In this document: in pieces, positions 34,703-43,580 of the stretch | Position numbering within the stretch: position 1 is the first letter of the stretch | How the letters are laid out: each line of letters opens with the position of its first letter | Assembly: GCF_944324615.1 (NCBI RefSeq) | Contig: NZ_CALUWY010000006.1 | Span: 26,833-90,832, forward strand | Direction of reading: 5' to 3' | Length of the DNA: 64,000 bases | Source: an uncultured Mailhella sp. | GTDB lineage: Bacteria > Desulfobacterota > Desulfovibrionia > Desulfovibrionales > Desulfovibrionaceae | Notes under the pieces: generated by a model | Databases searched by the model: none | Seen by the model: the letters and a program-made list of their open reading frames with translations, nothing else | What the model was told of the DNA's origin: nothing | Translations under genes and position numbers: made by a program

Positions 34703-37348
34703 ATGCAATTTCTCAGATTCTGCGCCGGAGTGGCGCTGTCGTTCTGCCTGGCGGTGGGCGGCTCGGGGTCGGCCTTTGCCGTTTCCGACATCCAGACCTT
34801 CCGCCTGGAAAACGGCCTTACCGTGCTCATCAAGGAAGACCGGCGTTTCCCGCTGGTTTCGGTGCGCCTTTTCGTGAAGGCCGGTTCCGCATGGGAAAAG
34901 CCTGAGGAAGCCGGAATGAGCCATCTTCTGGAGCACATGGTCTTCAAGGGCTCCAAAACCAGCGGCCCCGGCGTGGACAAGCGTGTGGAAAACGCGGGCG
35001 GCTCCATGAACGCCTATACTTCCTATGACATGACCACCTACCTGACCGATCTTCCCGCTGCAAAGTGGAAGGACGCCATGACCGCCGTGCGTGACCTGGC
35101 CTTCGATCCGCTGCTCAGGCAGGAGGATCTGGACGCGGAACGCGAGGTGGTCATTGCGGAAAAGAAGCAGCGCGGCGACAACCCCGTGACGAAGCTGTTT
35201 CAGAAGGCTCTGGCCCACACCCTGAAAGGCACGCCCTATGAATCGCCCGTCATCGGCAACGAAAAGGCCCTGCGCGGCGTGACGCCCGACATGATGCGCG
35301 ATTATATCCGGCGCCATTACGACCCGCGCGACATGGTGCTTTCCGTGGCGGGCGATATCAGCGCCGGGGACGTGGTGGAAGAGGCGAAGCTGCTTTTCGG
35401 CTCCTACGTCAACCACAACGTGCGCAGAATGGAACCTTCCATTGACCCGGAAACGCTGCGGCACGGCCTTACGGTGGACGTGGAGAAGGGGCCCTGGGAC
35501 AAGGCCTTCCTTTCCCTTTCCTTCCCTCTGCCGGGCATGCGGCATGAGCTTCTGCCCGCCGCCGACGTGCTGGCCCATCTTCTTGCCGGTGACGACACCG
35601 CGATTCTGCCCGTGCGCTTCCGCATTGAAAAGCCCGTGGTGGACAGCGTGAACGCCTCTGCCATGACGTTCGAGCGCGCGGGGACCTTCTTCGTCATCGC
35701 ACAGCTTGACGCGGACAAGGTGGAGGAATTTCTGCGCGACATGGGCAGAACGTTCGCAACCCTGAAGGCTTCCGATTTCAGCGACGAGGCGCTTGCCCGC
35801 GCCCGCCTCAACCTTGAGGACAATTACCTGCGCGGACTGGAGAACATTGCCAGCATCGCGGAAACCATGGGTTCGGAATATTTCTACGATCCCGCGAGTC
35901 TCGGCGGGGAGCGCTACCTTGCCGCCGTGCGCGGCGTGAGCCGCGACGACATCCAGCAGGTGCTGGATCTCTGGCTGCGTCCCGAGGGGCTGACCATAGC
36001 CGCGCTTGTGCCGGAGAAGGCGGGAAAGACCGCTCCGCTTGATGACGCTTCGGCAAAGGCCGCCCTTGTGCAGGGCTGGCCCGAAGCGGGAAAGGCCGTG
36101 GCAAAGGATGAGAAGGGCGACAGGGCCGGCGAGGCCCTGAAGAGCGAAATCGTGAATCTCGGCGAAGGCCGCACGCTGGTGCTTCTGCCCGACCGTTCCC
36201 TGCCCTATGTTTCCGCCACGCTGAGCTTCTCCGGCGGGGAACTGCTCGCTGCCGACGAACAGGAAGGTCTGGCCGCGCTTACGGCGGCCGTGCTGACCAC
36301 GGGCACGGAAAAGCGCAGTCTGAACGACATCAACGTCTACCTTTCCGACAGGGCCTCCGGCCTTTCGGCCGGAAGCGGCATGCGTTCCTTCAGCATGCAG
36401 ATGGACGCGCCCGCACGCTTTGCGCCCGAAGTCTTTGCCCTCATGAAGGAAGTGCTGGAAAAGCCCGCCTTCCGTGATGAAGACGTGGAAAGGCAGAAGC
36501 GTGAACAGATAGCGGGTATCGTGAGCAGCGAACAGGACGCCATGGGCCTGCTCGGCCGCAACATGCGCCGTTTCCTCTTCGGCAAGGGGGCCTATGCCCA
36601 CAGAAGCGAGGGCGATCCGGCCAGACTTGCGACCTTTACGGCAAAGGACACGGAGGCGTTCTGGAACAGGCAGAAGCAGATGCCGTGGGTGCTTTCCGTG
36701 GCGGGCGACTTCAACAGGGAAGAGGTGGAGAAGTTTGCCGCCTCCCTGCCTGCGCCTTCTCAGAAGGCGCTCAAGAGCGAGGCGCCTGCATGGAACAAGG
36801 AACGCACCCTGAGCATGACGCTGCCGGGCCGCAATCAGGCCGTGTACCTCATGCTCTTCCCCACGGTGGGCACCGAATCTTCCGACAGGGCGGCGCTTCG
36901 CCTGCTTTCCGAATGTCTGGGCGGTTTCACCGGCAAGCTTTATCAGGAACTGCGGGAAAAGCAGAGCCTCGGGTATTCCGTCTTTCCCGTGGACTGGTCC
37001 GGGCCGGATACGGGCTTTCTCGCCTTCGGCATCGTGGCCTCGCCCGAGAATCTGGACAAGGCCCGCACGTCCTTTGAAGCCATTGTCCGCGACCTGCAGC
37101 AGAACCTTCTGCCTGCGGAAACGCTGGAAAGGGCCAAGGCCGTGGCCGAGGCCGACTATTACCGTGCAAGGCAGAGCCGCGCCATGCGCGCCGCGGAAGG
37201 AGCCTCCAACGTGCTGGACGGTCATGGCCTTGAATACGGCAGGGAAAAGCTTGAGGAAATGAAGGCGGTGAGCGCGGAAACCCTGCGCGAGACGGCCCGC
37301 AGATACCTGAAGCTGGAAAACGCCTATGACCTGCGCGTGACGCCGTAA
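34703..37348 (+). CDS. M16-family (pitrilysin-like) zinc metallopeptidase
   Basis: An 881-residue secreted protein with a signal peptide (MQFLRFCAGVALSFCLAVGG, cleavage probably after AFA). The first half holds the inverted zinc motif HxxEH as HLLEH at residues 74-78 and a third ligand Glu153 (VVIAEK). The second half repeats the fold without the zinc motif (LGGFTGKLYQELREKQSLGYSV), as is usual for M16 proteins acting as a clamp. It should degrade peptides in the periplasm or outside the cell. It is a single gene followed by a bidirectional terminator. Confidence 0.93.
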   Translation: MQFLRFCAGVALSFCLAVGGSGSAFAVSDIQTFRLENGLTVLIKEDRRFPLVSVRLFVKAGSAWEKPEEAGMSHLLEHMVFKGSKTSGPGVDKRVENAGGSMNAYTSYDMTTYLTDLPAAKWKDAMTAVRDLAFDPLLRQEDLDAEREVVIAEKKQRGDNPVTKLFQKALAHTLKGTPYESPVIGNEKALRGVTPDMMRDYIRRHYDPRDMVLSVAGDISAGDVVEEAKLLFGSYVNHNVRRMEPSIDPETLRHGLTVDVEKGPWDKAFLSLSFPLPGMRHELLPAADVLAHLLAGDDTAILPVRFRIEKPVVDSVNASAMTFERAGTFFVIAQLDADKVEEFLRDMGRTFATLKASDFSDEALARARLNLEDNYLRGLENIASIAETMGSEYFYDPASLGGERYLAAVRGVSRDDIQQVLDLWLRPEGLTIAALVPEKAGKTAPLDDASAKAALVQGWPEAGKAVAKDEKGDRAGEALKSEIVNLGEGRTLVLLPDRSLPYVSATLSFSGGELLAADEQEGLAALTAAVLTTGTEKRSLNDINVYLSDRASGLSAGSGMRSFSMQMDAPARFAPEVFALMKEVLEKPAFRDEDVERQKREQIAGIVSSEQDAMGLLGRNMRRFLFGKGAYAHRSEGDPARLATFTAKDTEAFWNRQKQMPWVLSVAGDFNREEVEKFAASLPAPSQKALKSEAPAWNKERTLSMTLPGRNQAVYLMLFPTVGTESSDRAALRLLSECLGGFTGKLYQELREKQSLGYSVFPVDWSGPDTGFLAFGIVASPENLDKARTSFEAIVRDLQQNLLPAETLERAKAVAEADYYRARQSRAMRAAEGASNVLDGHGLEYGREKLEEMKAVSAETLRETARRYLKLENAYDLRVTP

Positions 37349-37393
37349 ACGGCATTCGGGCGGGGAGCTTCCCTCGTCCGGCAGACATTCATG

Positions 37394-37430
37394 AAAAAGC
37401 CCGTCGGCGTCCTGCGCCGGCGGGCTTTTT
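37394..37430. terminator. Bidirectional terminator between the M16 peptidase and CGGC genes
   Basis: An 11-bp stem GCCCGTCGGCG / CGCCGGCGGGC (one G-U pair) flanked by A5 and T5, so it can stop both converging transcripts. Confidence 0.85.
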
Positions 37431-37491
37431 CTCTGCCGTTGCCGCATCATGCGGCCTTTTCCTGCATCATGATGCAAAAAAAGTGCGGGCC

Positions 37492-37821
37492 TCAATGGGT
37501 CCAGTCGATGAGGGGAACGTCGCCGAGGGCCTTTTCCACCGCGGCCTTCATGGCGGCGTAGTTGGGGCAGGGCATGTCGATGGGGCTTCCCTTTCTGATG
37601 CAGGAGGCGAGGAACACCACCTCCGCTCCGCGCGCCACCAGGGTTTTCGCCCTTGCCACGGCGTTTTTCCCGGGGCAGCCGCCGCAGCTGACAAATCCCA
37701 CCACCTCGCAGGGGCCGAAGGGTTCAAAAGCCAGGGTACCGGCCTTCGCGCATTTGAAATCCGAGGTGCCGGGGCAGATTTCTTCCGTCTGCCGGCAACG
37801 GATGATACCGATTTTCTTCAT
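37492..37821 (-). CDS. CGGC-domain protein
   Basis: A 109-residue cytoplasmic protein with a flavodoxin-like pattern of strands. It carries the namesake motif VSCGGCPGKN and further cysteines in IIRCRQTEEICPGTSDFKC, ASCIRKGSPIDMPCPNY. CGGC proteins are common in anaerobes and are suspected to bind metal or Fe-S clusters, but no reaction is established to my knowledge. A short hairpin (GCCGCC / GGCGGC) lies just before its GGAGGA ribosome-binding site. A possible 58-residue gene ends 43 bases upstream. Confidence 0.85.
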   Translation of the reverse strand: MKKIGIIRCRQTEEICPGTSDFKCAKAGTLAFEPFGPCEVVGFVSCGGCPGKNAVARAKTLVARGAEVVFLASCIRKGSPIDMPCPNYAAMKAAVEKALGDVPLIDWTH

Positions 37822-37864
37822 GGTTCCTCCTTGCCGCCTGAAGGCGGCGTGATACGGCGCAGCC

Positions 37865-38041
37865 TTATCTTATGCCCGAAACGCAGAGCGGGGCAAGATG
37901 AAAAAGACGGCGTGCACCCTGTCCGCCTTCCTTGCAAAGTCTTTCATGAAGGGCAACAGTTTGAAACGTGACTTTCCCTGCCGCTGGTGTACAAGGAAGC
38001 TGTCGAAGGTTGTCACCCCCTGGATAACCAGAGATTTTCAT
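37865..38041 (-). CDS. Possible 58-residue protein upstream of the CGGC gene (doubtful)
   Basis: A short frame beginning MKISGYPGGDNLRQLP, with a purine-rich GGAGGAGAAAGG stretch before its ATG. It reads in the same direction as the CGGC gene and stops 43 bases before it. I do not recognise the protein. Its composition (several cysteines, CTPAAGKVTFQTVAL) is not clearly coding, and the frame also extends upstream through a hairpin. It could equally be untranslated leader. Confidence 0.25.
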   Translation of the reverse strand: MKISGYPGGDNLRQLPCTPAAGKVTFQTVALHERLCKEGGQGARRLFHLAPLCVSGIR

Positions 38042-38073
38042 ACCCCCCCTTTCTCCTCCATTCCCTTTCCATA

Positions 38074-38112
38074 CCGGCCGCTCTGTCGCTCCACAGAGCG
38101 GCCGGCTTCTTT
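38074..38112. other. Strong orphan hairpin upstream of the CGGC region
   Basis: A perfect 13-bp stem CCGGCCGCTCTGT / ACAGAGCGGCCGG with a 6-base loop, followed on the plus strand by CTTCTTTTT. It resembles a plus-strand terminator, yet no plus-strand gene precedes it. It might end a small RNA, or be a structured leader element of the minus-strand transcript. Confidence 0.5.
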
Positions 38113-38195
38113 TTGTGCCCGGGAAGGGCGGCTCTCCCGGGAAACTCACGGTTTCGGCTTGTTACCGGGGCCGGAACCCTGCCGCAGGCAACAGA

Positions 38196-38225
38196 AAAGG
38201 CCGGACATGGTCCGGCCTTTTTTTT
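38196..38225. terminator. Terminator of the CorC/CNNM-like gene
   Basis: Stem AAGGCCGGA / TCCGGCCTT with a 5-base loop. It lies 9 bases after the minus-strand stop, with TTTT on the minus side and a longer T run on the plus side. Confidence 0.8.
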
Positions 38226-38233
38226 CAGGAATA

Positions 38234-39559
38234 TCAGTTTTCCGCATCCTGCGGCGTTTCTTCCGGCAGACGCTCCACCAGCACCTTGTCGATCATGTTG
38301 CCGTCCATGTCCACCACCTCGAAGCGCCAGCCCTGCCAGATGACATGGTCGCCTTCGCAGGGAATGCGGCCGGTCATGTACATGAACATGCCGCTCAGGA
38401 TGGTGTAATAACCCTTGTCCTCGGCGGGCAGGGCCTGCAGGCCGAGCCGGTCCTTGAGTTCCAGAATGGGAATGCTGCCGTCCATGAGCCAGCTTCCGTT
38501 TTCCCGCGGTATGGCCCAGGTATGTTCCTGTGAGGCGCCTATCTGCCCGGCCAGCACCTCCAGAATGTCCCTCGGGGTGACAAGGCCCTGTACGGTGCCG
38601 TATTCATCCACTATGAAGGCGATGTGCACGCCCCTTTCCTGCAGCAGCTTCAGCACTTCCAGACTGGTGAGCGTTTCGGGCACGAACACGGGCGGCCGGC
38701 AGTGTTCCCTGAGGGCGCGGGAAAATTCCTCGGCTTCGGGAATGCTGCCCGTGCACAGAAGCAGCGCCTGATTGGTGCGGATGACGCCCGCAAGATTCCC
38801 GAGGCCGCCGTGACATACCGGCAGCCAGGAATGTTCGTGCCTGCTCAGGATATCAAGGTTCTCCAGCGGGCTGAGGCGCGTATCCAGGAAGCGGATGTCG
38901 GCCCGGGGCGTCATGATGGAACTTGCCGGACGGTCATCGAGGCGGAAGATGTTGCGGAGCATGTCGCGCTGCTTGCTTTCTATGGCGCCGGCTTCCGAGC
39001 TTTCGTCGATCATGGCCTGAATTTCTTCTTCCGTGACGGGCTGCCCCTCTTCGGTGTTTACCTTGAGAAGCCGGAGCAGGGCGCCGGTGGACCAGGCGAG
39101 CAGGGCGACGAAGGGGCGGCTTATCCGTGCCAGCGCCGTCATGGGCCGGGCCACGAGACAGGCCATTTTTTCCGGAGCGATCTGCCCGAGGCGCTTGGGC
39201 ACGAGTTCACCCACCACGATGGAGAGATAGGTGACCATGGCGACCACCGCAATGGTGGCGATCATGCCCGAGGTGGTGGCAGGCACGCCGAGATGCTCCT
39301 GCATCCATGCCGACAGAGGCCCGGCCAGAGCGGATTCACCCACAATACCGCTGAACAGGCCTATGGACGTGATGCCGATTTGAATGGTGGAAAGAAAACG
39401 GGTGGGGTTTTCCCCCAGACGTATGGCGGCCTGCGCCGCCTTGTCCCCCGCCGCCGCCCGGGGCGTGAGCCGTGCCTTGCGGGCGGTAACCAGGGCGATT
39501 TCCGACATGGCGAAAATGCCGTTCAACAGAATGAGAATGACAAGAATAAGTACTTCCAT
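38234..39559 (-). CDS. CNNM/CorC (HlyC)-type membrane protein with CBS pair
   Basis: A 441-residue protein with three parts. First is an N-terminal DUF21 membrane domain (about 1-185, NGIFAMSEIALVTARKARL), then a pair of CBS domains (about 200-330, SIMTPRADIRFLD and FIVDEYGTVQGLVTPRDILEVL), and a C-terminal CorC_HlyC domain (about 345-435). The family is linked to magnesium and cobalt transport or membrane-stress resistance; older names call it haemolysin. I start it at the ATG at 39559; a TTG at 39586 would add nine residues. No clear ribosome-binding site is seen, and a TTGACA lies very close upstream, so a short leader is possible. Confidence 0.9.
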   Translation of the reverse strand: MEVLILVILILLNGIFAMSEIALVTARKARLTPRAAAGDKAAQAAIRLGENPTRFLSTIQIGITSIGLFSGIVGESALAGPLSAWMQEHLGVPATTSGMIATIAVVAMVTYLSIVVGELVPKRLGQIAPEKMACLVARPMTALARISRPFVALLAWSTGALLRLLKVNTEEGQPVTEEEIQAMIDESSEAGAIESKQRDMLRNIFRLDDRPASSIMTPRADIRFLDTRLSPLENLDILSRHEHSWLPVCHGGLGNLAGVIRTNQALLLCTGSIPEAEEFSRALREHCRPPVFVPETLTSLEVLKLLQERGVHIAFIVDEYGTVQGLVTPRDILEVLAGQIGASQEHTWAIPRENGSWLMDGSIPILELKDRLGLQALPAEDKGYYTILSGMFMYMTGRIPCEGDHVIWQGWRFEVVDMDGNMIDKVLVERLPEETPQDAEN

Positions 39560-40416
39560 GTATCTATTGTCACAAATATCGATCAAGTGTCAACATGTGC
39601 TTTTCCCTTCACTGTGATATCGCAGGCAGAAGTTTGGCAAAGGATTGTTTACGGATAAAAAATATGGCCTGTATGATAAGTTTTCATGAGGAATACTGCA
39701 TGAGAAATGCTGTACTGCATATCTGTTGTTCCGGATATAGAAGAAGATATGCATGAGAAATGCCGATTTGATTTACATTTGAGAATCCGTTGTCATGGAA
39801 ATTTTTCCGGGATGGTGAGGGCAGATGCGGATAGTCAGAGAAAGCTTCCTGTTTTCCGGGACGAAGGGGCGGCGTTCTGTGGAGAAAAGGCGCGTACGCA
39901 CGGGGGCGGAAAACATGTTGCCGGAAGCCGTTTTTTTTCGAGCTGCAAGAATGCGGCCGGAAACGGGGTGGAAGATGCTCCGGGGCATGGCGAAGCTGCA
40001 GCGGGAGCGGAGCACGGGGAATGAGCATACGTTGTGACGGAGACATTTTTTTTCTGTAAAAAAAATGTTTGCGACATGTCATGTTTTCAAAAAAGGCAAA
40101 AGCCCTTCCTCTGTATTGCCGCACCTATGCATACGGTGCGTATCATGAAAAGGAGGGCATTGTTTTTCTGCCTGTTCTGTACTTTTCGGCACGCATGAAG
40201 GTGCATCTGTGCGCATCTTTTTGAAAAAAGAGAAACACAGGTTGCATGGCGCATGTACTTTTAATATTCTCCTGATGTTCTGCGGAGGAACATGAGGAAA
40301 ACGGTCCTGTTTCTCATGCATAAGGGGCCGGGAAGATATGCCGTTGACTGTAGGGATGTCGTTGACATTTTTTGAAAAAACATCGTATACCTTCCAATAT
40401 ATATGAAAGGTACGGT
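39560..40416. other. Long A/T-rich intergenic region upstream of the GntR regulator
   Basis: About 860 bases without a supported gene, lower in GC than its surroundings. Features seen: a repeated TGCATGAGAAATGC at 39698 and 39750, with an inverted partial copy (TTTCTCATGCA) at 40310. There is also a folded element at about 40091-40165 (CGCACC / GGTGCG stem nested in a longer imperfect stem with T-rich flanks), and the GntR promoter at 40362-40391. It may hold regulatory sites or a small RNA, or be the decayed remains of a gene. Confidence 0.5.
40362..40391 (+). promoter_or_regulatory. Promoter of the GntR-hydrolase pair
   Basis: TTGACA at 40362-40367 and TATACC at 40386-40391 with an 18-base spacer, about 25-30 bases before the start codon. 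A TTTTTTGAAAAAA palindrome lies within the spacer and could be an operator for the regulator itself. Confidence 0.5.
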
Positions 40417-41106
40417 GTGTCGATGCTGCAGTCGAAACTTTCCTCTCTTGCCTATGAGCAGATTCTCCAGAACATCGTTTCCTTCAAGCTTGCCCCGGGC
40501 ACGGCGCTTCAGGAACGCAGCCTTGCGGAACAGATGAACATGAGCCGGACGCCTGTCCGCGAAGCTCTGTTCCGGCTTACTCACGAGGGCTGGCTGCAGA
40601 ACAGCTTCCGGCGCAACGTCATGGAAGTGCGGCCGGTTTCCGGCAGGGATGTGGAAGAGCTTCTGAACGTGCGGCAACTTCTGGAAACGGATGGCGTGAA
40701 GCGTATTTTCGAGAACAGAGCCAATGCGCCCGTGGGCGAGGCACTCATGGACATCATTGCCGGCATGAGGGCAAAAAGAGTCGCTCCCGGAGCGCATGCC
40801 ATGGAGTACATGGCTCTGGACATGAAATTTCATACCGCGCTCATGTATCTCGACGAACAGTCCAGGCTGGGCCTGTTCTGGAAGCCGCTCTGTCTGGAAT
40901 CCATACGCCTCGGCATCATGGTCATCCATTGTCATCACTGCGAAAAAAGCATGGTGGCAGATATTCATGAGGCCATTGCCCGGGGCATACTCAGGCGCAG
41001 GAAGAAGGAAGTGCGGGACGCGCTGCATTACCACAATGAACGCATCAGGCTGCAGAGCTTCCGCATGCTGGAAGGCATGGCGGCTGCGGGAAGTCCGGGA
41101 TACTGA
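40417..41106 (+). CDS. GntR-family (FCD/FadR-type) transcriptional regulator
   Basis: A regulator of about 229 residues. The N-terminal winged helix (AYEQILQNIVSFKLAPGTALQERSLAEQ region, then MSRTPVREALFRL) is followed by an all-helical FCD ligand domain with histidines that could bind metal (DMKFHTAL, DIHEAIARG, DALHYHNERI). I favour the GTG at 40417, six bases after AAAGG; an ATG at 40423 would shorten it by two residues. It likely controls the nitrilase-family hydrolase 120 bases downstream and itself. Confidence 0.9.
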   Translation: MSMLQSKLSSLAYEQILQNIVSFKLAPGTALQERSLAEQMNMSRTPVREALFRLTHEGWLQNSFRRNVMEVRPVSGRDVEELLNVRQLLETDGVKRIFENRANAPVGEALMDIIAGMRAKRVAPGAHAMEYMALDMKFHTALMYLDEQSRLGLFWKPLCLESIRLGIMVIHCHHCEKSMVADIHEAIARGILRRRKKEVRDALHYHNERIRLQSFRMLEGMAAAGSPGY

Positions 41107-41226
41107 GTGTTCCGGCGGGATTTTTCCCTGCGCGGGCGGAAGAGCCTGCCGCATAAGGGGGCCCGGAGCCTGTCGTGTCACCGTGATGGGGCGGAGCGGC
41201 CGGGATTTCAGGGGAGAGTGGCGGAA

Positions 41227-42009
41227 ATGAGAATATGCGCCGTTCAGATGGACGTGATCAAGGGGGACAGGAAGGCCAACAGGGCCGGGGTGCAGCGTAT
41301 GGTGGCCGAAGCCATGGAGGCGGAGTTTCCGCCCGACGTCATCGTGCTGCCGGAGCTCTGGTCCACGGGCTATGCGCTGGACAGAGCCGGGGAACTTGCC
41401 TCTCCCATGGGCGGCGACGATGCCGCCTTTCTGGGGGAACTTGCCGCGCGGTATCAGGTGGCCTTTGCCGGAGGCTCCGTGCTTTCGGAACGGGAGGGCA
41501 GGATATACAACCGCGCCCAGGTCATCAGCAGGGAGGGCGTCTGCACGGCCGGGTACGACAAGATCCATCTTTTCCGGCTCATGGATGAGGACAGGTACCT
41601 TGCGCCCGGGGAAAGCGTGCTTTCCTTCAGCCTCGGGGGAATGCGCTGCGCCTCCGTGATCTGTTACGACATCCGTTTCTGTGAGCTTGTCCGCCGGCTG
41701 GCCGTGGAAGGGGCGGAACTTCTTTTCGTCAGTGCCGAATGGCCGCTTGTGCGTCGTGAACACTGGGAAACGCTGCTCCGTGCCCGGGCCATAGAAAATC
41801 AGATGTACATTGCGGCCTGCAACCGCTGCGGCATCACCGAAGGCACGGCGTTTGCGGGCTGTTCCATGATCATTGCGCCCGACGGGGAAGTGCTGGCCCA
41901 TGCGGGCACAGCGCCCGGCACGATCTGCGCCGAGGTGGACAGCGCCCTGGTGCGCCGTGTGCGGCAGGCCATGCCGGTGTTTGACGACAGGGTTCCCGGC
42001 CTGTACTGA
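41227..42009 (+). CDS. Carbon-nitrogen hydrolase (nitrilase superfamily, omega-amidase-like)
   Basis: A 260-residue cytoplasmic hydrolase with the full Glu-Lys-Cys triad: Glu43 (VLPELWSTGY), Lys112 (YDKIHLF) and Cys146 (VICYDIRF). Length and motifs fit the branch holding omega-amidase and related small amidases, which remove ammonia from amides such as alpha-ketoglutaramate or deaminated glutathione. The exact substrate is unknown. I start it at the ATG at 41227. It follows a GntR/FCD regulator that may respond to its substrate. Confidence 0.9.
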   Translation: MRICAVQMDVIKGDRKANRAGVQRMVAEAMEAEFPPDVIVLPELWSTGYALDRAGELASPMGGDDAAFLGELAARYQVAFAGGSVLSEREGRIYNRAQVISREGVCTAGYDKIHLFRLMDEDRYLAPGESVLSFSLGGMRCASVICYDIRFCELVRRLAVEGAELLFVSAEWPLVRREHWETLLRARAIENQMYIAACNRCGITEGTAFAGCSMIIAPDGEVLAHAGTAPGTICAEVDSALVRRVRQAMPVFDDRVPGLY

Positions 42010-42124
42010 CCATGTCCCTGCCGGGAAAGCGCTTTTTCCGGAAAGCTCTGCCCTGCAGGGCGTCTGACCCATCCCTGATGCGGCTTCGCCATGCGGAGCC
42101 GTTTTTCTGTGCCTGTTCCGGCAT

Positions 42125-42158
42125 AAAAAAAGCGCCTTCAGGCGGAACCTGAAGGCGC
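42125..42158 (-). terminator. Terminator of the NSS symporter gene
   Basis: An 11-bp perfect stem GCGCCTTCAGG / CCTGAAGGCGC with a 5-base loop and seven T residues on the minus strand, 22 bases after the stop. Confidence 0.9.
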
Positions 42159-42179
42159 AGGAAGGACGTGTCCTTATGG

Positions 42180-43580
42180 TCAGATCTTGATGAAGCCCAG
42201 CGTCGCGCCCACGGAGGAGAGGAGCACGATGAGCAGGAGCACGGGAGCAAGCCAGGAGATGCAGACGCGGAAGATCTTTTCACCATGGAAGGCGGAGGAG
42301 ATCTTCACCTCGGAAACGAGGGTGTCGATGCCCATGATGCGGCCGATGAGCAGGCAGGTGAGCATGGCGGCCAGGGGGCAGAGAATGAGGCTGGCGAGGA
42401 AGTCCATCATGTCGAGGATGCTGAGGCCGGCGATGGAGATGAAGTCCCACACACCGAAGCCGAGGGAGCAGGGGATGCCCAGCGCGATGGCTTCAAAGGT
42501 CATGAACAGAGCGCTCTTTCTGCGCGACCAGTGGAGTTCGTCCGTAAGGGTGGACACGCAGGTTTCCATGATGGAAATGCTGGAGGTGAGGGCCGCGAAG
42601 AACACCATGAGGAAGAACACGGCGCCGATGACGCCGCCGAAGCCCATGCTTTCAAAGACCTTGGGGATGGTGATGAACATGAGCGAGGGGCCTGCGTTCA
42701 GGGCGTCGGCCGTGCCGCCGGAGAAGGCGAACACCGCGGGAATGATCATGAAGCCGGCCAGCGTGGCCACCAGCGTATCCATGAGGCCGATGCTGTAGGT
42801 GGCCTGTTCCACGTTGACTTCCTTCTTCATGTAGGAGCCGTAGGTGATGAGGATACCCATGCCTATGGACAGGGAGAAGAAGAGCTGACCGCAGGCCGCC
42901 ACCACGGTCATGATGGAGAACTTGGAGAAGTCCGGCACCAGATAGTAGTAGATGCCCGCACCCGCGCCGGGGCGCGTCATGGAATAGATGGCCACGATGA
43001 AGGCCAGAATGAGCAGAAGCGGCATCATGACGCGGGAGGCGCGTTCCACGCCGCCTTCCACACCCTTCAGAATGATGCCGAGGGTGCAGCCGAGGAAGAT
43101 GAGGTGCCACAGGACCGGTTCCCAGGTGGAGGAGATGAATCCGCCGAAGTAGCCGTCCGCCGCCACGGTACTCATCTGTCCTGTGACATATTCAAACAGA
43201 AATTTGATGATCCAGCCGCCGATGAGGCAGTAGTAGGGCAGAATGAGCATGGGCACCACGGCGTTCACCCAGCCGCCGAAGACCAGGAAGGGGTTGCTCT
43301 TCATCTGGCCGAAGGAGCGGTAGGCCCCCACGGGGCTGAGGCGCGTTTTACGGCCGAGGCTGGTTTCGGCCACGATGAGGGCGTAGCCGAAGGTGAGCAT
43401 GAGAATGATGTAGACCAGCAGGAAGATCCCTCCGCCGTACTTGGCCGCAAGATAGGGGAAACGCCAGATGTTGCCGAGGCCCACGGCGGAACCCGCCACG
43501 GCGAGGATGAACCCTATATGCCCGGAAAAGAGACCGCGAGCACTGCCTTTGCCCGAATCGGACGATGTCTGCTGAGACAT
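42180..43580 (-). CDS. Sodium-dependent transporter of the NSS (SNF) family
   Basis: A 466-residue inner-membrane symporter. The first helix shows the sodium/substrate site pattern GFILAVAGSAVGLGNIWRFPYLA, and the unwound sixth segment is also present (GQLFFSLSIGMGILITYGSY). About eleven to twelve hydrophobic segments are visible, as in bacterial LeuT-like and MhsT-like proteins. It probably imports an amino acid with sodium; which one cannot be told. It stands alone, with its own terminator. Confidence 0.93.
   Translation of the reverse strand: MSQQTSSDSGKGSARGLFSGHIGFILAVAGSAVGLGNIWRFPYLAAKYGGGIFLLVYIILMLTFGYALIVAETSLGRKTRLSPVGAYRSFGQMKSNPFLVFGGWVNAVVPMLILPYYCLIGGWIIKFLFEYVTGQMSTVAADGYFGGFISSTWEPVLWHLIFLGCTLGIILKGVEGGVERASRVMMPLLLILAFIVAIYSMTRPGAGAGIYYYLVPDFSKFSIMTVVAACGQLFFSLSIGMGILITYGSYMKKEVNVEQATYSIGLMDTLVATLAGFMIIPAVFAFSGGTADALNAGPSLMFITIPKVFESMGFGGVIGAVFFLMVFFAALTSSISIMETCVSTLTDELHWSRRKSALFMTFEAIALGIPCSLGFGVWDFISIAGLSILDMMDFLASLILCPLAAMLTCLLIGRIMGIDTLVSEVKISSAFHGEKIFRVCISWLAPVLLLIVLLSSVGATLGFIKI

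Larger units (their letters stand above)
37822..38233. other. Intergenic region CGGC gene / CorC-like gene
   Basis: About 410 bases. Contents: the doubtful 58-codon frame, the orphan hairpin at 38074-38112 and the terminator at 38196-38225. The two plus-strand-oriented hairpins with no visible gene ahead of them make a small non-coding RNA possible. I found no recognised RNA family. Confidence 0.45.

Noticed and set aside
34616..37495. A 959-codon open frame on the minus strand
   Set aside because: It is antisense to the M16 peptidase, which has a signal peptide and an intact zinc motif. The minus-strand translation shows only biased composition.
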